From Moraxella sp. (GTDB lineage: Bacteria; Pseudomonadota; Gammaproteobacteria; Pseudomonadales; Moraxellaceae), in assembly GCA_030528385.1 (NCBI GenBank), contig JAUMYZ010000004.1, positions 62,001-126,000 of the forward strand: a stretch of 64,000 bases of DNA. The letters are read 5' to 3'. A program made the translations under genes and the position numbers. The notes beneath the pieces were generated by a model that ran no database searches, was not told the origin of the DNA, and saw only the letters and a program-made list of their open reading frames with translations. Shown piece by piece: positions 49,626 to 58,653 of the stretch; within the stretch, counting starts at the first letter, position 1, and the number at the start of each line of letters is the position of its first letter.

Positions 49626-49649
49626 AATGCAAGTCCTTCACTTGCATTT
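49617..49649. terminator. Bidirectional terminator between the decayed gene and corC-type gene
   Basis: AAATGCAAGT (49625-49634) and ACTTGCATTT (49640-49649) form a perfect 10-bp stem with a 5-nt loop, and T-runs follow on both strands. It should end the minus-strand gene whose stop is at 49668. Confidence 0.8.
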
Positions 49650-49667
49650 TTTGTCAATATCACATCT

Positions 49668-50978
49668 TTATTCAATATCAGTGGTATTTACAGGCATTCG
49701 CGTAACCAACAACTGGTCTATCTTATAATGGTCAATGTCCACCACTTCAAACTTGTAGCCTTCGTGCGCCACCCAGTCCGCCAAGCGCGGAATTTTGCGT
49801 AAGCGATACATGATAAAGCCCGCCAGCGTCTCATAATGGTCCCAGTCAGGAAATTCAGCAATGCCCAAGGCGTGTTTGACGTCATCAATGGGCGTCAGTC
49901 CATCAATAAACCATGAATCTTCATCGCGTTTGATGATTTGTTGGTCTTCGGTCTCTGGTACCACCCAATCGCCCATCACCGTCATCATGATGTCCGACAG
50001 CGTGATTAGCCCCACCACCAACGCATATTCATTGACTACCACGGCGATTTTGTCTTTGCTGGCACGAAATTTGTCCAGCAGCTCCGACAAAGTGAGCGTA
50101 TCAGGAATAATCAGCACATTACGAATGGTGGATTCGTTTAGCTGCACAAAGGATTGATGATTCATGATGCGCACCAAAATGTCTTTGGTGTCCACATAGC
50201 CAATCACTTGGTCTATGTGTTCATTGCACACCAAAAACTTAGAATACGGATAATCGGCGATTTTTTGGCGGACAGACTCTTCGGACTCATCAAGGGTAAA
50301 AAACACCACATCATCGCGCGCGGTCATGGACGATGGCACGGTGCGCTCTTCTAATTCAAAGACATTTTCAATAAAATGGTGCTCTTGCTGCTGCAGCACG
50401 CCTGCCTGCGCGCCAGCATCCACAATCGCCGACACATCATCAAAAGTGATGTTGTCTTCACGCGTGGTGTTGATTTTAAAGACACGAAAAGTCAAATCGG
50501 CAACGGCGTTAATGCCCCACGCCAAGGGCTTTAGCAGCTTAATCACCACCAACATTGGGTTAATCACCGCCAACGCCACTTTTTCAGGATTTATCATGGC
50601 AATGCGCTTGGGGATTAAATCGGCATACAAAATAAACAGCAGCGTTACCACCACAAAAGACATAAAAAAAGCGATATTGTCCAGCCATTGCCCCTGATAA
50701 ACCCGTCCAATCAACGCCACAAGATAGGGGCGTAGCGCCCCTTCGCCCACCGAACCGCCCAAAATTGCCACCGCATTGAGTCCGATTTGGGAGGTGGCAA
50801 AAAAATCGGCGGAATTTTCTTGCAGATGAACAATCTTGTCGGCGCGCGTGTCGCCGCTTTCGCTGATGGCTTTGAGCTTGATTTTTCTGGCACCTGCCAA
50901 AGCAATTTCAGAAATAGAAAAAAAGCTGGACACCAAAATCAGTAAGGCGATTAACAGCAAGTTGTATAATAGTTCCAC
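49668..50978 (-). CDS. CorC/HlyC-type membrane protein with CNNM and CBS domains
   Basis: The 436-residue protein has an N-terminal DUF21/CNNM membrane domain (VSSFFSISEIALAGARKIKL, then VVTLLFILYADLIPKRIAMINPE). A CBS pair follows at about 205-335 (VPSSMTARDDVVFFTLDESEE, IAVVVNEYALVVGLITLSDI), then a CorC_HlyC transporter-associated domain (WFIDGLTPIDDVKHALG). Relatives affect magnesium or cobalt handling and are often mislabelled hemolysins. The start codon is GTG, with only a weak ribosome-binding site. Confidence 0.88.
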   Translation of the reverse strand: MELLYNLLLIALLILVSSFFSISEIALAGARKIKLKAISESGDTRADKIVHLQENSADFFATSQIGLNAVAILGGSVGEGALRPYLVALIGRVYQGQWLDNIAFFMSFVVVTLLFILYADLIPKRIAMINPEKVALAVINPMLVVIKLLKPLAWGINAVADLTFRVFKINTTREDNITFDDVSAIVDAGAQAGVLQQQEHHFIENVFELEERTVPSSMTARDDVVFFTLDESEESVRQKIADYPYSKFLVCNEHIDQVIGYVDTKDILVRIMNHQSFVQLNESTIRNVLIIPDTLTLSELLDKFRASKDKIAVVVNEYALVVGLITLSDIMMTVMGDWVVPETEDQQIIKRDEDSWFIDGLTPIDDVKHALGIAEFPDWDHYETLAGFIMYRLRKIPRLADWVAHEGYKFEVVDIDHYKIDQLLVTRMPVNTTDIE

Positions 50979-51248
50979 GTTTGTTCTCAGATTTCCAAAA
51001 TGGTTGGGGACGATGGCGCAACTGCCTGATGTTGGGTTTTTTGGTTTGGTGCTTATGCAACAAAACCCACCTTGCGACCATCGTGTCTGTTGTTATAGCA
51101 ATATACAAATTTAGCACAGCATTCAACCAAAAACGCTCAAAACAAGCACCGACAGATAAAATGCAACTGTGCCAAACACTTAAATCCAATTAAACCCAAC
51201 AAACAATCCTTTGATTGCCACAAACACTTTGGATACTCTTTATCACGT

Positions 51249-52025
51249 TTATTTGGGTTGACAATCAATCACTTGACCCTTGACCCCACTTGCCATGTCG
51301 CTCATCAAATACACATAAGGCGCCATAATCTCTTCGGGCGTTTTTAGGGTATTGGGGTCTTCACCTGGGAAAGCGTGGGCACGCATATTGGTGCGCGTCG
51401 CTCCTGGGTTGATGACATTAAAACGCAGCGCGGTGTGGTTTTGGGTCTCTTGGGTAAAAATGGCACTCATGCCTTCTACGACTTGCTTGGACAGGGCATA
51501 CGCCCCCCAAAACGCTCGGGGTTTTGCGCCCACACTGCTGCTGGTAAACACCACCGAGCCACTTTGGGCATTCATCAGCAAAGGATACAGCGCTTGGGTC
51601 AGCATAAACACGGCGGTGCTGTTTACGCGCATCACTTGCTCAAAAGTGATGGGGTCATACATCTCAAGTGGCGTCAGCGCCCCCAAAATCGCGGCGTTGT
51701 GCAACACGCCATCTAAGCGCCCAAACTCTTTTTGGATAAGGGTGGCGGTCTCGTTCATCTGCGCAAACGTCGCTTTTTCTAAATCCATTGGTAAGATGGC
51801 AGGCTGCGCCAGCCCCAAACTCTCAATTTGGTCGTACAACGCTTCTAATTTGGATTGGGTTTTGCCAAGCAGTAAGACGGTTGCGCCATATTTGGCATAG
51901 GTGAGCGCCGCCACTTTGCCAATGCCATCGCCTGCTCCTGTAACCAAAATGATTTTGTCTTGCAAACAATGCGGCGTAGGACGGTATGTGATGATGTCTT
52001 GGTGCATATTTTTTTTGGTTGTCAT
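51249..52025 (-). CDS. yciK: YciK-type short-chain dehydrogenase
   Basis: The 258-residue SDR has LVTGAGDGIGKVAALTYAKYGA at about 28-48, HNAAILG, the catalytic Ser in VFTSSSVGAKPRAFW and YALSK (Tyr-x-x-x-Lys), then NPGATRTNMRAHAFPGEDP, all matching YciK. It follows mupP by 27 nt in the ubiG-mupP-yciK order found in Pseudomonas and Acinetobacter. The substrate of YciK is not settled. Confidence 0.85.
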   Translation of the reverse strand: MTTKKNMHQDIITYRPTPHCLQDKIILVTGAGDGIGKVAALTYAKYGATVLLLGKTQSKLEALYDQIESLGLAQPAILPMDLEKATFAQMNETATLIQKEFGRLDGVLHNAAILGALTPLEMYDPITFEQVMRVNSTAVFMLTQALYPLLMNAQSGSVVFTSSSVGAKPRAFWGAYALSKQVVEGMSAIFTQETQNHTALRFNVINPGATRTNMRAHAFPGEDPNTLKTPEEIMAPYVYLMSDMASGVKGQVIDCQPK

Positions 52026-52052
52026 GCTTAAAATTATATGGTGGTTAATTTA

Positions 52053-52775
52053 TTATTGGTGGTCAATTGATGATTGTAGCCATGCATGTACGCTGCTGAT
52101 AAGCTCACCCACATCACGCACCACTTTATCAGCTCCCCACAATTGTATGGGAAAGTCCTTGGGGGGAATATAGCCATAAGCGGCGGCAAAGGTTGTCATG
52201 CCCGCGGCTTGTCCTGCCTGTATGTCGCGAATGTGGTCGCCAATGTACACACAATCTGCTGGCTCAACACCAAGATGCTGACACGCCAACAACATCGGCT
52301 CTGGGTCAGGCTTGGTGCGCGCCACATCATCAGGGCACACCAAGACCGAACATCTTTTTGTCAAGAAGAGTTTCTCTAGCAAGATTTGTGCCAAATATCT
52401 GGGCTTATTGGTTACAATCCCCCAAGAAATGCCACCAACTTCTAAATTTGCCAAAAATTCGTCCAACCCATCAAACAAGCGACTGTCCACACAAATGTCA
52501 GCTTCATACAAATCCAAAAACTCTTGGCGGTAGCTTAGCAGCACAGGGTCATCATCGGCAATATTGGCAAGCTCGCCAAATATGAGTCGTATCATCGCTT
52601 TGGCGCCTGCCGATACCTGCTCACGAATGGCGTCATCTGTCGGGCAAGGGTGTTTGTATTTGGCACACATCAGTTTGATGATACGCACAAAATCAGGCGC
52701 GGTATCAATCAGCGTGCCATCTAAGTCAAACAATACAGCCTTGGGCGCGTTTATTAGGCGGGTGTCAGTTGTCAT
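52053..52775 (-). CDS. mupP: MupP/Gph-type HAD phosphatase
   Basis: The 240-residue HAD enzyme has the nucleophile motif LFDLDGTLIDT at 15-25, the Thr motif WGIVTNKP, the Lys in KPDPEPML and the acidic IGDHIRDIQAGQAAGM. Located between ubiG and yciK it corresponds to MupP, which dephosphorylates N-acetylmuramic acid 6-phosphate in the Pseudomonas peptidoglycan recycling bypass. Sequence alone cannot exclude phosphoglycolate as substrate. It starts 9 nt after ubiG. Confidence 0.85.
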   Translation of the reverse strand: MTTDTRLINAPKAVLFDLDGTLIDTAPDFVRIIKLMCAKYKHPCPTDDAIREQVSAGAKAMIRLIFGELANIADDDPVLLSYRQEFLDLYEADICVDSRLFDGLDEFLANLEVGGISWGIVTNKPRYLAQILLEKLFLTKRCSVLVCPDDVARTKPDPEPMLLACQHLGVEPADCVYIGDHIRDIQAGQAAGMTTFAAAYGYIPPKDFPIQLWGADKVVRDVGELISSVHAWLQSSIDHQ

Positions 52776-52784
52776 GGCCGTCCA

Positions 52785-53558
52785 TCACTTCTTAAAGATT
52801 GGTTGGGCAAAATCTGCTGAACTTGGCTTTTTAAATGCCATCATATAATTGACATCAACGTTATTGTTTGAAAGCCAAAAGCGCTTGGTCAGCGGATTGT
52901 AATGCAGTCCTGTCATGTCAAAACGCATAAAGCCAGCGTCGGTTGCCATTTGGTCAAGCTCAGCTGGGGTGATGAATTTGTGATAATCGTGCGTGCCTTT
53001 GTCCACCAAACGCAACACATATTCTGCACCCACAATGGCGAACAAATAGGCTTTTGGATTGCGGTTGATGGTGCTCATCACACACACCCCGTTGGGTTTG
53101 AGCAAAGCAAAACACGCCCGCACAATCGCCGATGGGTCAGGGACATGCTCAAGCATTTCCATGCACGTTACCACATCATAACTGCCCGCTTGCTCGGCGG
53201 CGAGCGCTTCAACAGCCACATGGCGAAACTGCACGCTGTCGCTCATGTTGGTTTTGGCGGCATAAATCTCACCCGCTTTTAGGTTGGCTTCACCCAAATC
53301 CACCCCCAAAACCTGCGCGCCACGCACCGCCATGGCGTGTGATAAAATGCCGCCACCACAACCAACGTCAACAATGCGTTTGCCTGCAAGTTTGCTGCCA
53401 AAATTTGCCAGCACTTGGTCTTCAATCCAGTTAAGGCGCAAAGGATTGATGTCGTGTAGCGACTTAAACGCGCCGTTTTTGTCCCACCACTCATCGGCAA
53501 GCTGGGTAAACTTACTAATTTCATCAAAATCAGCGTTTTGTTGTGCGGTTGTGGTCAT
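52785..53558 (-). CDS. ubiG: UbiG, ubiquinone biosynthesis O-methyltransferase
   Basis: The 257-residue SAM-dependent enzyme catalyses both O-methylations in ubiquinone synthesis. Seen are FTQLADEWWDKNGAFKSLHDINPLRLNWI, the SAM motif VDVGCGGGILSHAMA, VTCMEMLEHVPDP and GLHYNPLTKRFWLS near the end. Four consecutive start-like codons (GTG and three ATG) occur; the last ATG at 53558 is best spaced from GGTGA. It heads the ubiG-mupP-yciK unit and is divergent from dsbA. Confidence 0.93.
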   Translation of the reverse strand: MTTTAQQNADFDEISKFTQLADEWWDKNGAFKSLHDINPLRLNWIEDQVLANFGSKLAGKRIVDVGCGGGILSHAMAVRGAQVLGVDLGEANLKAGEIYAAKTNMSDSVQFRHVAVEALAAEQAGSYDVVTCMEMLEHVPDPSAIVRACFALLKPNGVCVMSTINRNPKAYLFAIVGAEYVLRLVDKGTHDYHKFITPAELDQMATDAGFMRFDMTGLHYNPLTKRFWLSNNNVDVNYMMAFKKPSSADFAQPIFKK

Positions 53559-53841
53559 CATCATCACCAGTTTGGGGAATAAATTTTGGTTATCTTATCA
53601 TTTTAAGCAATATTTGACTACTTTTTGCCAATTTTGGCATAAAAATTGAATATATTTTGGGCAAGTGCTTGACAATTTTACACAATGCAACGCTTTATTA
53701 AGAATTCTATTACCACAAGGTTACAAAAATACGTTAAACTATGCAACGATTTAGTCAATAAACCACCGATTGTTTTGACAATCGCCAGTCCGCCCAGACC
53801 CTTCTCTTTGTATTTGTTAAAGTAAATTGACAGGAATTAGT

Positions 53842-54459
53842 ATGAAATATGCGCTAAAATTTACCGCCCTTGCCTTTGCTGTTGGACTTAGCACCATCAG
53901 TCATGCCAACTTTGTAGAAGGCAAAGATTACAAAGTGCTGTCCAATCCAGAAAAAATTGCTGGCGATGTGATTGTGGTGCGTGAGTTTTTTTGGTACGGA
54001 TGTCCACATTGTTATACCCTAGAAGCACACATGCAAAAATGGGCAAAAACCCGCGCCAAAGACGTGGCATTTTTTCGCACACCCGCCGCCATGAACCCCG
54101 TTTGGGAAGTGTCGGCTCGCGGTTTTTATGCCGCTCAGCTGATGGGTTACGAAGAAAAAACCCACCAAGCGCTTCTTGACACCATTCACAAAGACAACAA
54201 ACGCGTGGACAAATCCCAACAAACGTTGGCGGATTGGTATGCCAGCCAAGGCGTGGACAAAAACAAATTTAACAGCCTATACAATTCCTTTGCTGTAACC
54301 ACCAAAGTTGAACGCGCCAAACAAGGGGCGACGCGTTATCAACTCACGGGCGTGCCTGCGGTGGTGGTGCATGGCAAATATGTGGTCAGCGGCGAAGAAT
54401 CCAAAGTAACCCAAGTGGTGGATTTTTTGGTCAACAAAGTCCGCGAAGAAAAAAAATAA
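53842..54459 (+). CDS. dsbA: DsbA, periplasmic thiol:disulfide interchange protein
   Basis: The 205-residue protein has a signal peptide (MKYALKFTALAFAVGLSTISHA) and a thioredoxin fold with the redox-active CPHC in FFWYGCPHCYTLE, an inserted helical domain, and the cis-proline loop TGVPAVVV. It introduces disulfide bonds into periplasmic proteins. The ATG at 53842 is preceded by AGGA. A terminator follows 28 nt after its stop. Cys-rich secreted proteins encoded nearby (41338) could be substrates, though this is only inference. Confidence 0.94.
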   Translation: MKYALKFTALAFAVGLSTISHANFVEGKDYKVLSNPEKIAGDVIVVREFFWYGCPHCYTLEAHMQKWAKTRAKDVAFFRTPAAMNPVWEVSARGFYAAQLMGYEEKTHQALLDTIHKDNKRVDKSQQTLADWYASQGVDKNKFNSLYNSFAVTTKVERAKQGATRYQLTGVPAVVVHGKYVVSGEESKVTQVVDFLVNKVREEKK

Positions 54460-54486
54460 AGCGCCATACTTGACATCGTTCTTATA

Positions 54487-54513
54487 AAACCACGCTTTTT
54501 GGCGTGGTTTTTT
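54487..54513 (+). terminator. Rho-independent terminator after dsbA
   Basis: AAACCACGC (54487-54495) pairs perfectly with GCGTGGTTT (54502-54510), followed by T to 54513. Confidence 0.85.
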
Positions 54514-54620
54514 GACAACTCTTACAATGTCAGCGATTTCTTACAAAAATTTGCGCCTTTTGCGCCTTTTATCTACAAACAAAATTTGCGATACTACACA
54601 CACAGCACAGGAACAGGCAA

Positions 54621-54698
54621 ATGGACACGCCGATTAAGGACAAACTCCGCTGTATCATGGAAATGAGCAAGGAATTGGGCGCAATGCCTAAGCGCTAA
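54621..54698 (+). CDS. Possible 25-residue small protein
   Basis: A 25-codon frame starts MDTPIKDKLRCIMEM and ends MPKR. AGGAACAGG is upstream at a suitable distance, and a strong terminator begins 9 nt after the stop. The layout, independent of dsbA's terminator, suggests a short transcript encoding a small protein or an RNA. It matches nothing I know. The remaining bases of 54514-54810 show no other gene; a GATACT -10-like hexamer lies at 54590-54595 without a good -35. Confidence 0.35.
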   Translation: MDTPIKDKLRCIMEMSKELGAMPKR

Positions 54699-54707
54699 GG
54701 GAAAATA

Positions 54708-54751
54708 CAACAAAGCCACATAACCCCCATTTGTGTGGCTTTGTTGTTTTT
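54708..54751. terminator. Strong 13-bp hairpin terminator, usable from both sides
   Basis: CAACAAAGCCACA (54708-54720) is perfectly complementary to TGTGGCTTTGTTG (54734-54746), with T-runs after it on the plus strand and TATTTT on the minus strand. It lies between the small frame and darP and may serve both. Confidence 0.85.
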
Positions 54752-54810
54752 ATTGTAAAATTGACACAAAGTCGTTAAGCCTTTCTTTTTTAACTCTTAA
54801 GGCAAATAAC

Positions 54811-55311
54811 CTACACAGACAAAATCGCCACTTCTTTGACATAGCTTATCAAGTCGGCTTGACTCTCAGCCAGCAACTCATCATCGCCCAAATGTTTGGC
54901 ATACTCAACCCACAACAGCAGCTGATAAATGCTGTTGTATTCGCTGGCTCTAAACTGCCTAACAAACTGCTTAAGCACGCTTTCATCGCCAAGCGTCAAT
55001 CTGGTCAACCACACTTCAATTTTGGCGCGCTGAGCGGCATCAAACACCAACTCAAAAAGCGCATGGATGAGCGCATGACGGTCTTCTTCGGCGATTAACT
55101 TGCCAATACGTTTGATTTGGCGGTTTTTGGCGGCGGGTGCTTGTATTTGTGTCAGGTGCAGCAGCTCGTCCAAAAAATACTCACTGACAGGCAAATGCGC
55201 CAGCTGTTTTTTGGAGAGTTTTGCCAAAGGCGTGGCGAGTGCCTGCAACCTTTCGTGAGACTTTTTGATTTCGGTGCGCGACACACGCATGTTTATCTTT
55301 GACCAATCCAT
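54811..55311 (-). CDS. darP: DarP/YjgA (DUF615), ribosome-associated protein
   Basis: The 166-residue protein has the DUF615 pattern: VSRTEIKKSHERLQALATPL, LPVSEYFLDELLHLTQIQAPAAKNRQ and RIGKLIAEEDRHAL. DarP acts late in 50S subunit assembly. It is a little shorter than E. coli YjgA. Start choice between the ATG at 55311 and an internal ATG seven codons later is open. Downstream is a bidirectional terminator. Confidence 0.82.
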   Translation of the reverse strand: MDWSKINMRVSRTEIKKSHERLQALATPLAKLSKKQLAHLPVSEYFLDELLHLTQIQAPAAKNRQIKRIGKLIAEEDRHALIHALFELVFDAAQRAKIEVWLTRLTLGDESVLKQFVRQFRASEYNSIYQLLLWVEYAKHLGDDELLAESQADLISYVKEVAILSV

Positions 55312-55351
55312 CTTACTTTGCCTTCTTGATTGTCTTTAATTACCATTGTCT

Positions 55352-56224
55352 TTAATTACAATGGCGCTTTTCGCGGTGCTTAATGCTGACTGGCATACCA
55401 GCTGGCAAAGCAGTCTTTAAGCGTTTGCCAACAAGTTCGGCGATATAAACAGAGCGGTGTTTGCCACCTGTGCAGCCAATCGCCACAGTTACCATATAAC
55501 GATTATTATTCAAAAAATTGGGCAGCCATGTGCTCAAAAACTGAGCGATATCAGCCGCCATCTTGTCCACTTCAGGACAGTTGGCAAAAAACGCTTGCAC
55601 ACTTTGGTCTTGACCGCTCAGCGCGCGCAGATTTTCTTGCCAATGCGGGTTGGGCAAAATGCGCACATCAAACACAAAATCGGCGTCAATGGGCGCGCCA
55701 TGCTTAAAACCAAAGGACATCAGATTGACCGTTACCACATTGTCCACCCCCAAATGTTGGCGAATTTTTTCTTTGAGTTCGTGGATATTTAGGGTGCTGG
55801 TGTCAATTTTGATGTCAGCGCGACTGGCGATTGGTTTTAACAATTCTATTTCTTTGGCAAGGGCATTGGGCAAATTGCTGACGATGGGCAACAGTGGGTG
55901 CACACGGCGCGTTGCCCCAAAGCGCGCCACCAACACCCCTTCTTGGGCAGTTACATACAGCACTTTGACCGCCACGCCATAACTGTCAATCAGTCGCTCA
56001 TAAACCGCACCAAAGCCTGACAAATCTGCTTTTGGTGTGCGCACGTCAATGCCCAGCGCCACTTTTTTGGTATCATCGCCAATCAAGCTGTCCACCGCAT
56101 CACTGACCAAAGACAAAGGCAAATTGTCAATCACATAATAACCAAAATCTTCTAAAATGTTCAGTACCGATGTTTTGCCAGAGCCTGAGCGACCAGACAC
56201 AATGATAATGGACGTTTGTTGCAT
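55352..56224 (-). CDS. rapZ: RapZ, RNase adapter / nucleotide-binding protein
   Basis: The 290-residue protein starts MQQTSIIIVSGRSGSGKTSV, with the Walker A at residues 10-17, followed by the Walker B-like stretch LGIDVRT and the C-terminal domain with MSFGFKHGAPIDADFVFDVR and IGCTGGKHRSVYIAEL. In E. coli RapZ controls glucosamine 6-phosphate synthase through small RNAs and RNase E. Here the rpoN/ptsN neighbours are absent, as is common outside enterics. Confidence 0.92.
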   Translation of the reverse strand: MQQTSIIIVSGRSGSGKTSVLNILEDFGYYVIDNLPLSLVSDAVDSLIGDDTKKVALGIDVRTPKADLSGFGAVYERLIDSYGVAVKVLYVTAQEGVLVARFGATRRVHPLLPIVSNLPNALAKEIELLKPIASRADIKIDTSTLNIHELKEKIRQHLGVDNVVTVNLMSFGFKHGAPIDADFVFDVRILPNPHWQENLRALSGQDQSVQAFFANCPEVDKMAADIAQFLSTWLPNFLNNNRYMVTVAIGCTGGKHRSVYIAELVGKRLKTALPAGMPVSIKHREKRHCN

Positions 56225-56323
56225 AGTTTTCCTTTGTGCGTTATTGATATGTCATTATAACAACAGCCACTTTGCCACATCAACGACTATGATGATGACT
56301 TTGTAAACATTGATTACCAACCG

Positions 56324-57256
56324 TTAGCCCCTAGGGTGGTACTGCTCGTGCAAACTTTGCAGGCGCGCGTTGGCAACGTGGGTATAAATCTGCGTGGTGG
56401 ACAAATCACTGTGCCCCAACAGTAGCTGTACGCTGCGCAAATCTGCCCCATGATTTAACAGATGGGTGGCAAAAGCATGACGCAAAGTGTGTGGCGAGAT
56501 GTCGGTTTGAATACAAGCAAGCGCGGCGTACTTTTTAATCAAATGCCAAAAGTTATGCCGCGTCATATACCCCCCCTGCTCGGTCAAAAACACCGCCTGA
56601 CAGTCCACTTTTTGGCTGGGCAATAACCGATGTCGCCGCTCCAAATAAGCATTTAGGGCATTTAGGGCGTACTCCCCCAAAGGCATCAGTCGCGTTTTGT
56701 TGCCTTTGCCTGTGATTTGTAACCAGCCTGCTTGTAAATTTAGCTCAGACAGCGACATATTCACCAACTCTGACACGCGCAATCCACAAGCATACATCAC
56801 TTCTAGCATGGCCTTATCACGCAATCCCAAAATCGTGGTGGTGTCGGGTGTGTCCAGCAAATTGGTGATGTCGGTTTCGGACAGCGTTTTTGGCAAAGGT
56901 TTGCTAACTTTGGGGTTTTTGATGTGTTCACAAGGGTCGTCATCACGCACGCCATCGCCAATTTGCCACAAAAAAAACTGGCGCAAACTTGCCAAAATGC
57001 GAGCTTGGGTACGAGTAGATTTGCCTTGTTTTTGCAGATAATACAAACAATATTCAATGTCGCTTTGTTGCCAAGCGGTCAGGGGCGTATCCGTGCTTTG
57101 ACCACACAACCGTAAATCTCTGATATAGGCGTTACGTGTACGCGTTGCCAAACCCCGAGCCAACATGGCAATCCGAAACTCGGTCAAAAACGGCGGGTCA
57201 GCTTCGGTGGTGGTCAAAGCAGGCAGGCGGGGTTTGGTAGCTCGGGTTTTACTCAT
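56324..57256 (-). CDS. xerD: XerD, site-specific tyrosine recombinase
   Basis: The 310-residue protein has the N-terminal core-binding domain (FRIAMLARGLATRTRNAYIRD) and the catalytic domain with the full set: Arg in GLRVSELV, Lys in TGKGNKTR, His-x-x-Arg in SPHTLRHAFATHLLNHG, His in LLGHSDLSTTQ and Tyr in IYTHV. The C-terminal LHEQYHPRG ending fits XerD better than XerC. It resolves chromosome dimers at dif with XerC and FtsK. The N-terminus is slightly longer than usual. Confidence 0.9.
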   Translation of the reverse strand: MSKTRATKPRLPALTTTEADPPFLTEFRIAMLARGLATRTRNAYIRDLRLCGQSTDTPLTAWQQSDIEYCLYYLQKQGKSTRTQARILASLRQFFLWQIGDGVRDDDPCEHIKNPKVSKPLPKTLSETDITNLLDTPDTTTILGLRDKAMLEVMYACGLRVSELVNMSLSELNLQAGWLQITGKGNKTRLMPLGEYALNALNAYLERRHRLLPSQKVDCQAVFLTEQGGYMTRHNFWHLIKKYAALACIQTDISPHTLRHAFATHLLNHGADLRSVQLLLGHSDLSTTQIYTHVANARLQSLHEQYHPRG

Positions 57257-57264
57257 GGTTGGTC

Positions 57265-57501
57265 TTATTTTTTGGCAATCAGATAATGATAAGTTTCACC
57301 ATCTTGGCGATGTTCAAGCAGTTCATGCCCCAGATGACGACAAAAGTTGGGGATGTCTCTGGTGGTGGCAGGGTCGGTCGCCACCATGCTAATTTGCTCG
57401 CCACTTTTGGCTTGGCGTATGGCTTTGTGTAACAGCATGATGGGTTCGGGGCATATCAGTCCTGTGGTGTCCAAGGTGTGGCTGATGGTTTGGGCAGTCA
57501 T
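57265..57501 (-). CDS. tusA: TusA-like sulfurtransferase
   Basis: The 78-residue protein has the TusA signature with the reactive Cys in LICPEPIMLLHKAI (C-P-x-P) near residue 17 and the typical VATDPATTRDIPNFCRHLGH segment. TusA passes sulfur from IscS, among other uses to tRNA thiolation. The ATG at 57501 gives the family length; the frame is open 12 codons further upstream. It precedes xerD by 8 nt. Other small TusA-family roles are possible. Confidence 0.85.
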   Translation of the reverse strand: MTAQTISHTLDTTGLICPEPIMLLHKAIRQAKSGEQISMVATDPATTRDIPNFCRHLGHELLEHRQDGETYHYLIAKK

Positions 57502-57587
57502 GAAAGGTATCCAAAAATGTTTTATCCAATAAAACATACATTATAATACATCACACCAAGCAAAACCATTGCCATCAAAAACACGCC

Positions 57588-58202
57588 ATGAACCACACAC
57601 CCATCATTCTCCTAAATGACAAATCCCTACCTGAACTTTTGGCACTGTTTATGATAGAGATTGCCAATGACAGCGAGTATTATGATGAGCTGGCGTTTTG
57701 TCTGTTAAAAGACCATAGTAAATGGACGCTTGAACACTTTGACAGCTTTTCATCGCTGCGCCAATGTGCCATTATTCGTGCGTTATCTTGGGCAGATAAG
57801 TACATTGATTTTGATGGACTGGGCATTGACAGACAAGCGTTTTTATTGCCCTTACTAGACAGCTCTGATGACTGGGTCATATTTGCCACCATCGGCTCAC
57901 TTAGTGGTATTGGTCAGCCCCATTTGGATAAAATCGCCCCTTATCTACATCACGCCAATGCCTATGTACGCAGTGCCAGCGTGATTTATTTTGCCAAACG
58001 GCTGGGGATGGCGTACAAAGACGCACTTATTACTTATCTTGACGACCCCCACCCACTCATTAGAGAGACCGCCCTTGATGAATTAGACGAGATGGACGAG
58101 CTTGGTGATGATGAGCTTATCAAGATTGTCAGTAACTGTCTCAATGATGACGACAGCACAGTTAAAGATTTGGCAGCTTATATCGTTGGCAGCAGACAAT
58201 AA
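57588..58202 (+). CDS. HEAT-repeat-like protein, function unknown
   Basis: The 204-residue protein has helical repeats in its second half: LLDSSDDWVIFATIGSLSGI, YLHHANAYVRSASVIYFAKR, YLDDPHPLIRETALDELDEM and CLNDDDSTVKDLAAYI. They have the spacing of HEAT or armadillo repeats. It is acidic and lacks a signal peptide. Such modules bind proteins or, in some cases, act on bilins. It ends one base before the convergent gene at 58204. It is not named. Confidence 0.7.
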   Translation: MNHTPIILLNDKSLPELLALFMIEIANDSEYYDELAFCLLKDHSKWTLEHFDSFSSLRQCAIIRALSWADKYIDFDGLGIDRQAFLLPLLDSSDDWVIFATIGSLSGIGQPHLDKIAPYLHHANAYVRSASVIYFAKRLGMAYKDALITYLDDPHPLIRETALDELDEMDELGDDELIKIVSNCLNDDDSTVKDLAAYIVGSRQ

Positions 58203-58203
58203 G

Positions 58204-58653
58204 TTAGGGTGTGGCAGTGTCTTGTAAAAAGTTTAAAAACTTTTTTAGATTGACCCGAAACAAAAAAGGCATGGCAAACCACGCCACCATCGCCAAAAAT
58301 AGGCTCATAAAAAAGGCGGCGGTTGCTTGCTTTAACCACATCGCCAAAGCAAACAGCAACAGCCCAAAACCCACCGCCAATATCAGCTTTAAAATGCCAC
58401 TTTGGACAATGCGATAACGAGCCAAAATAAACACATGATACAAGCTAATTGGCATAGACAGTCCAATGAGCACATAAGGCAAATAATGAAAAGCAATATA
58501 AATAAGCTGACTGTCTTTAAAACTTGCCATGCTTGCCAGCGTGCCAAACACACAAAACGCCACCACCGCCATCAACCCCAAATACACGCCGATATTGGAT
58601 AACTTAATGGCATGGCTGATAAGTGCGATAAGGCGTTGTTTGTTGGTGTTCAT
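58204..58653 (-). CDS. Small integral membrane protein, function unknown
   Basis: The 149-residue protein has about four predicted membrane helices (near 21-42, 52-75, 88-108 and 112-132) with basic ends. No family was recognised. Its ATG overlaps the ruvX stop in an ATGA, so it is translated with ruvX and algH upstream. That context does not point to a role. Confidence 0.65.
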   Translation of the reverse strand: MNTNKQRLIALISHAIKLSNIGVYLGLMAVVAFCVFGTLASMASFKDSQLIYIAFHYLPYVLIGLSMPISLYHVFILARYRIVQSGILKLILAVGFGLLLFALAMWLKQATAAFFMSLFLAMVAWFAMPFLFRVNLKKFLNFLQDTATP

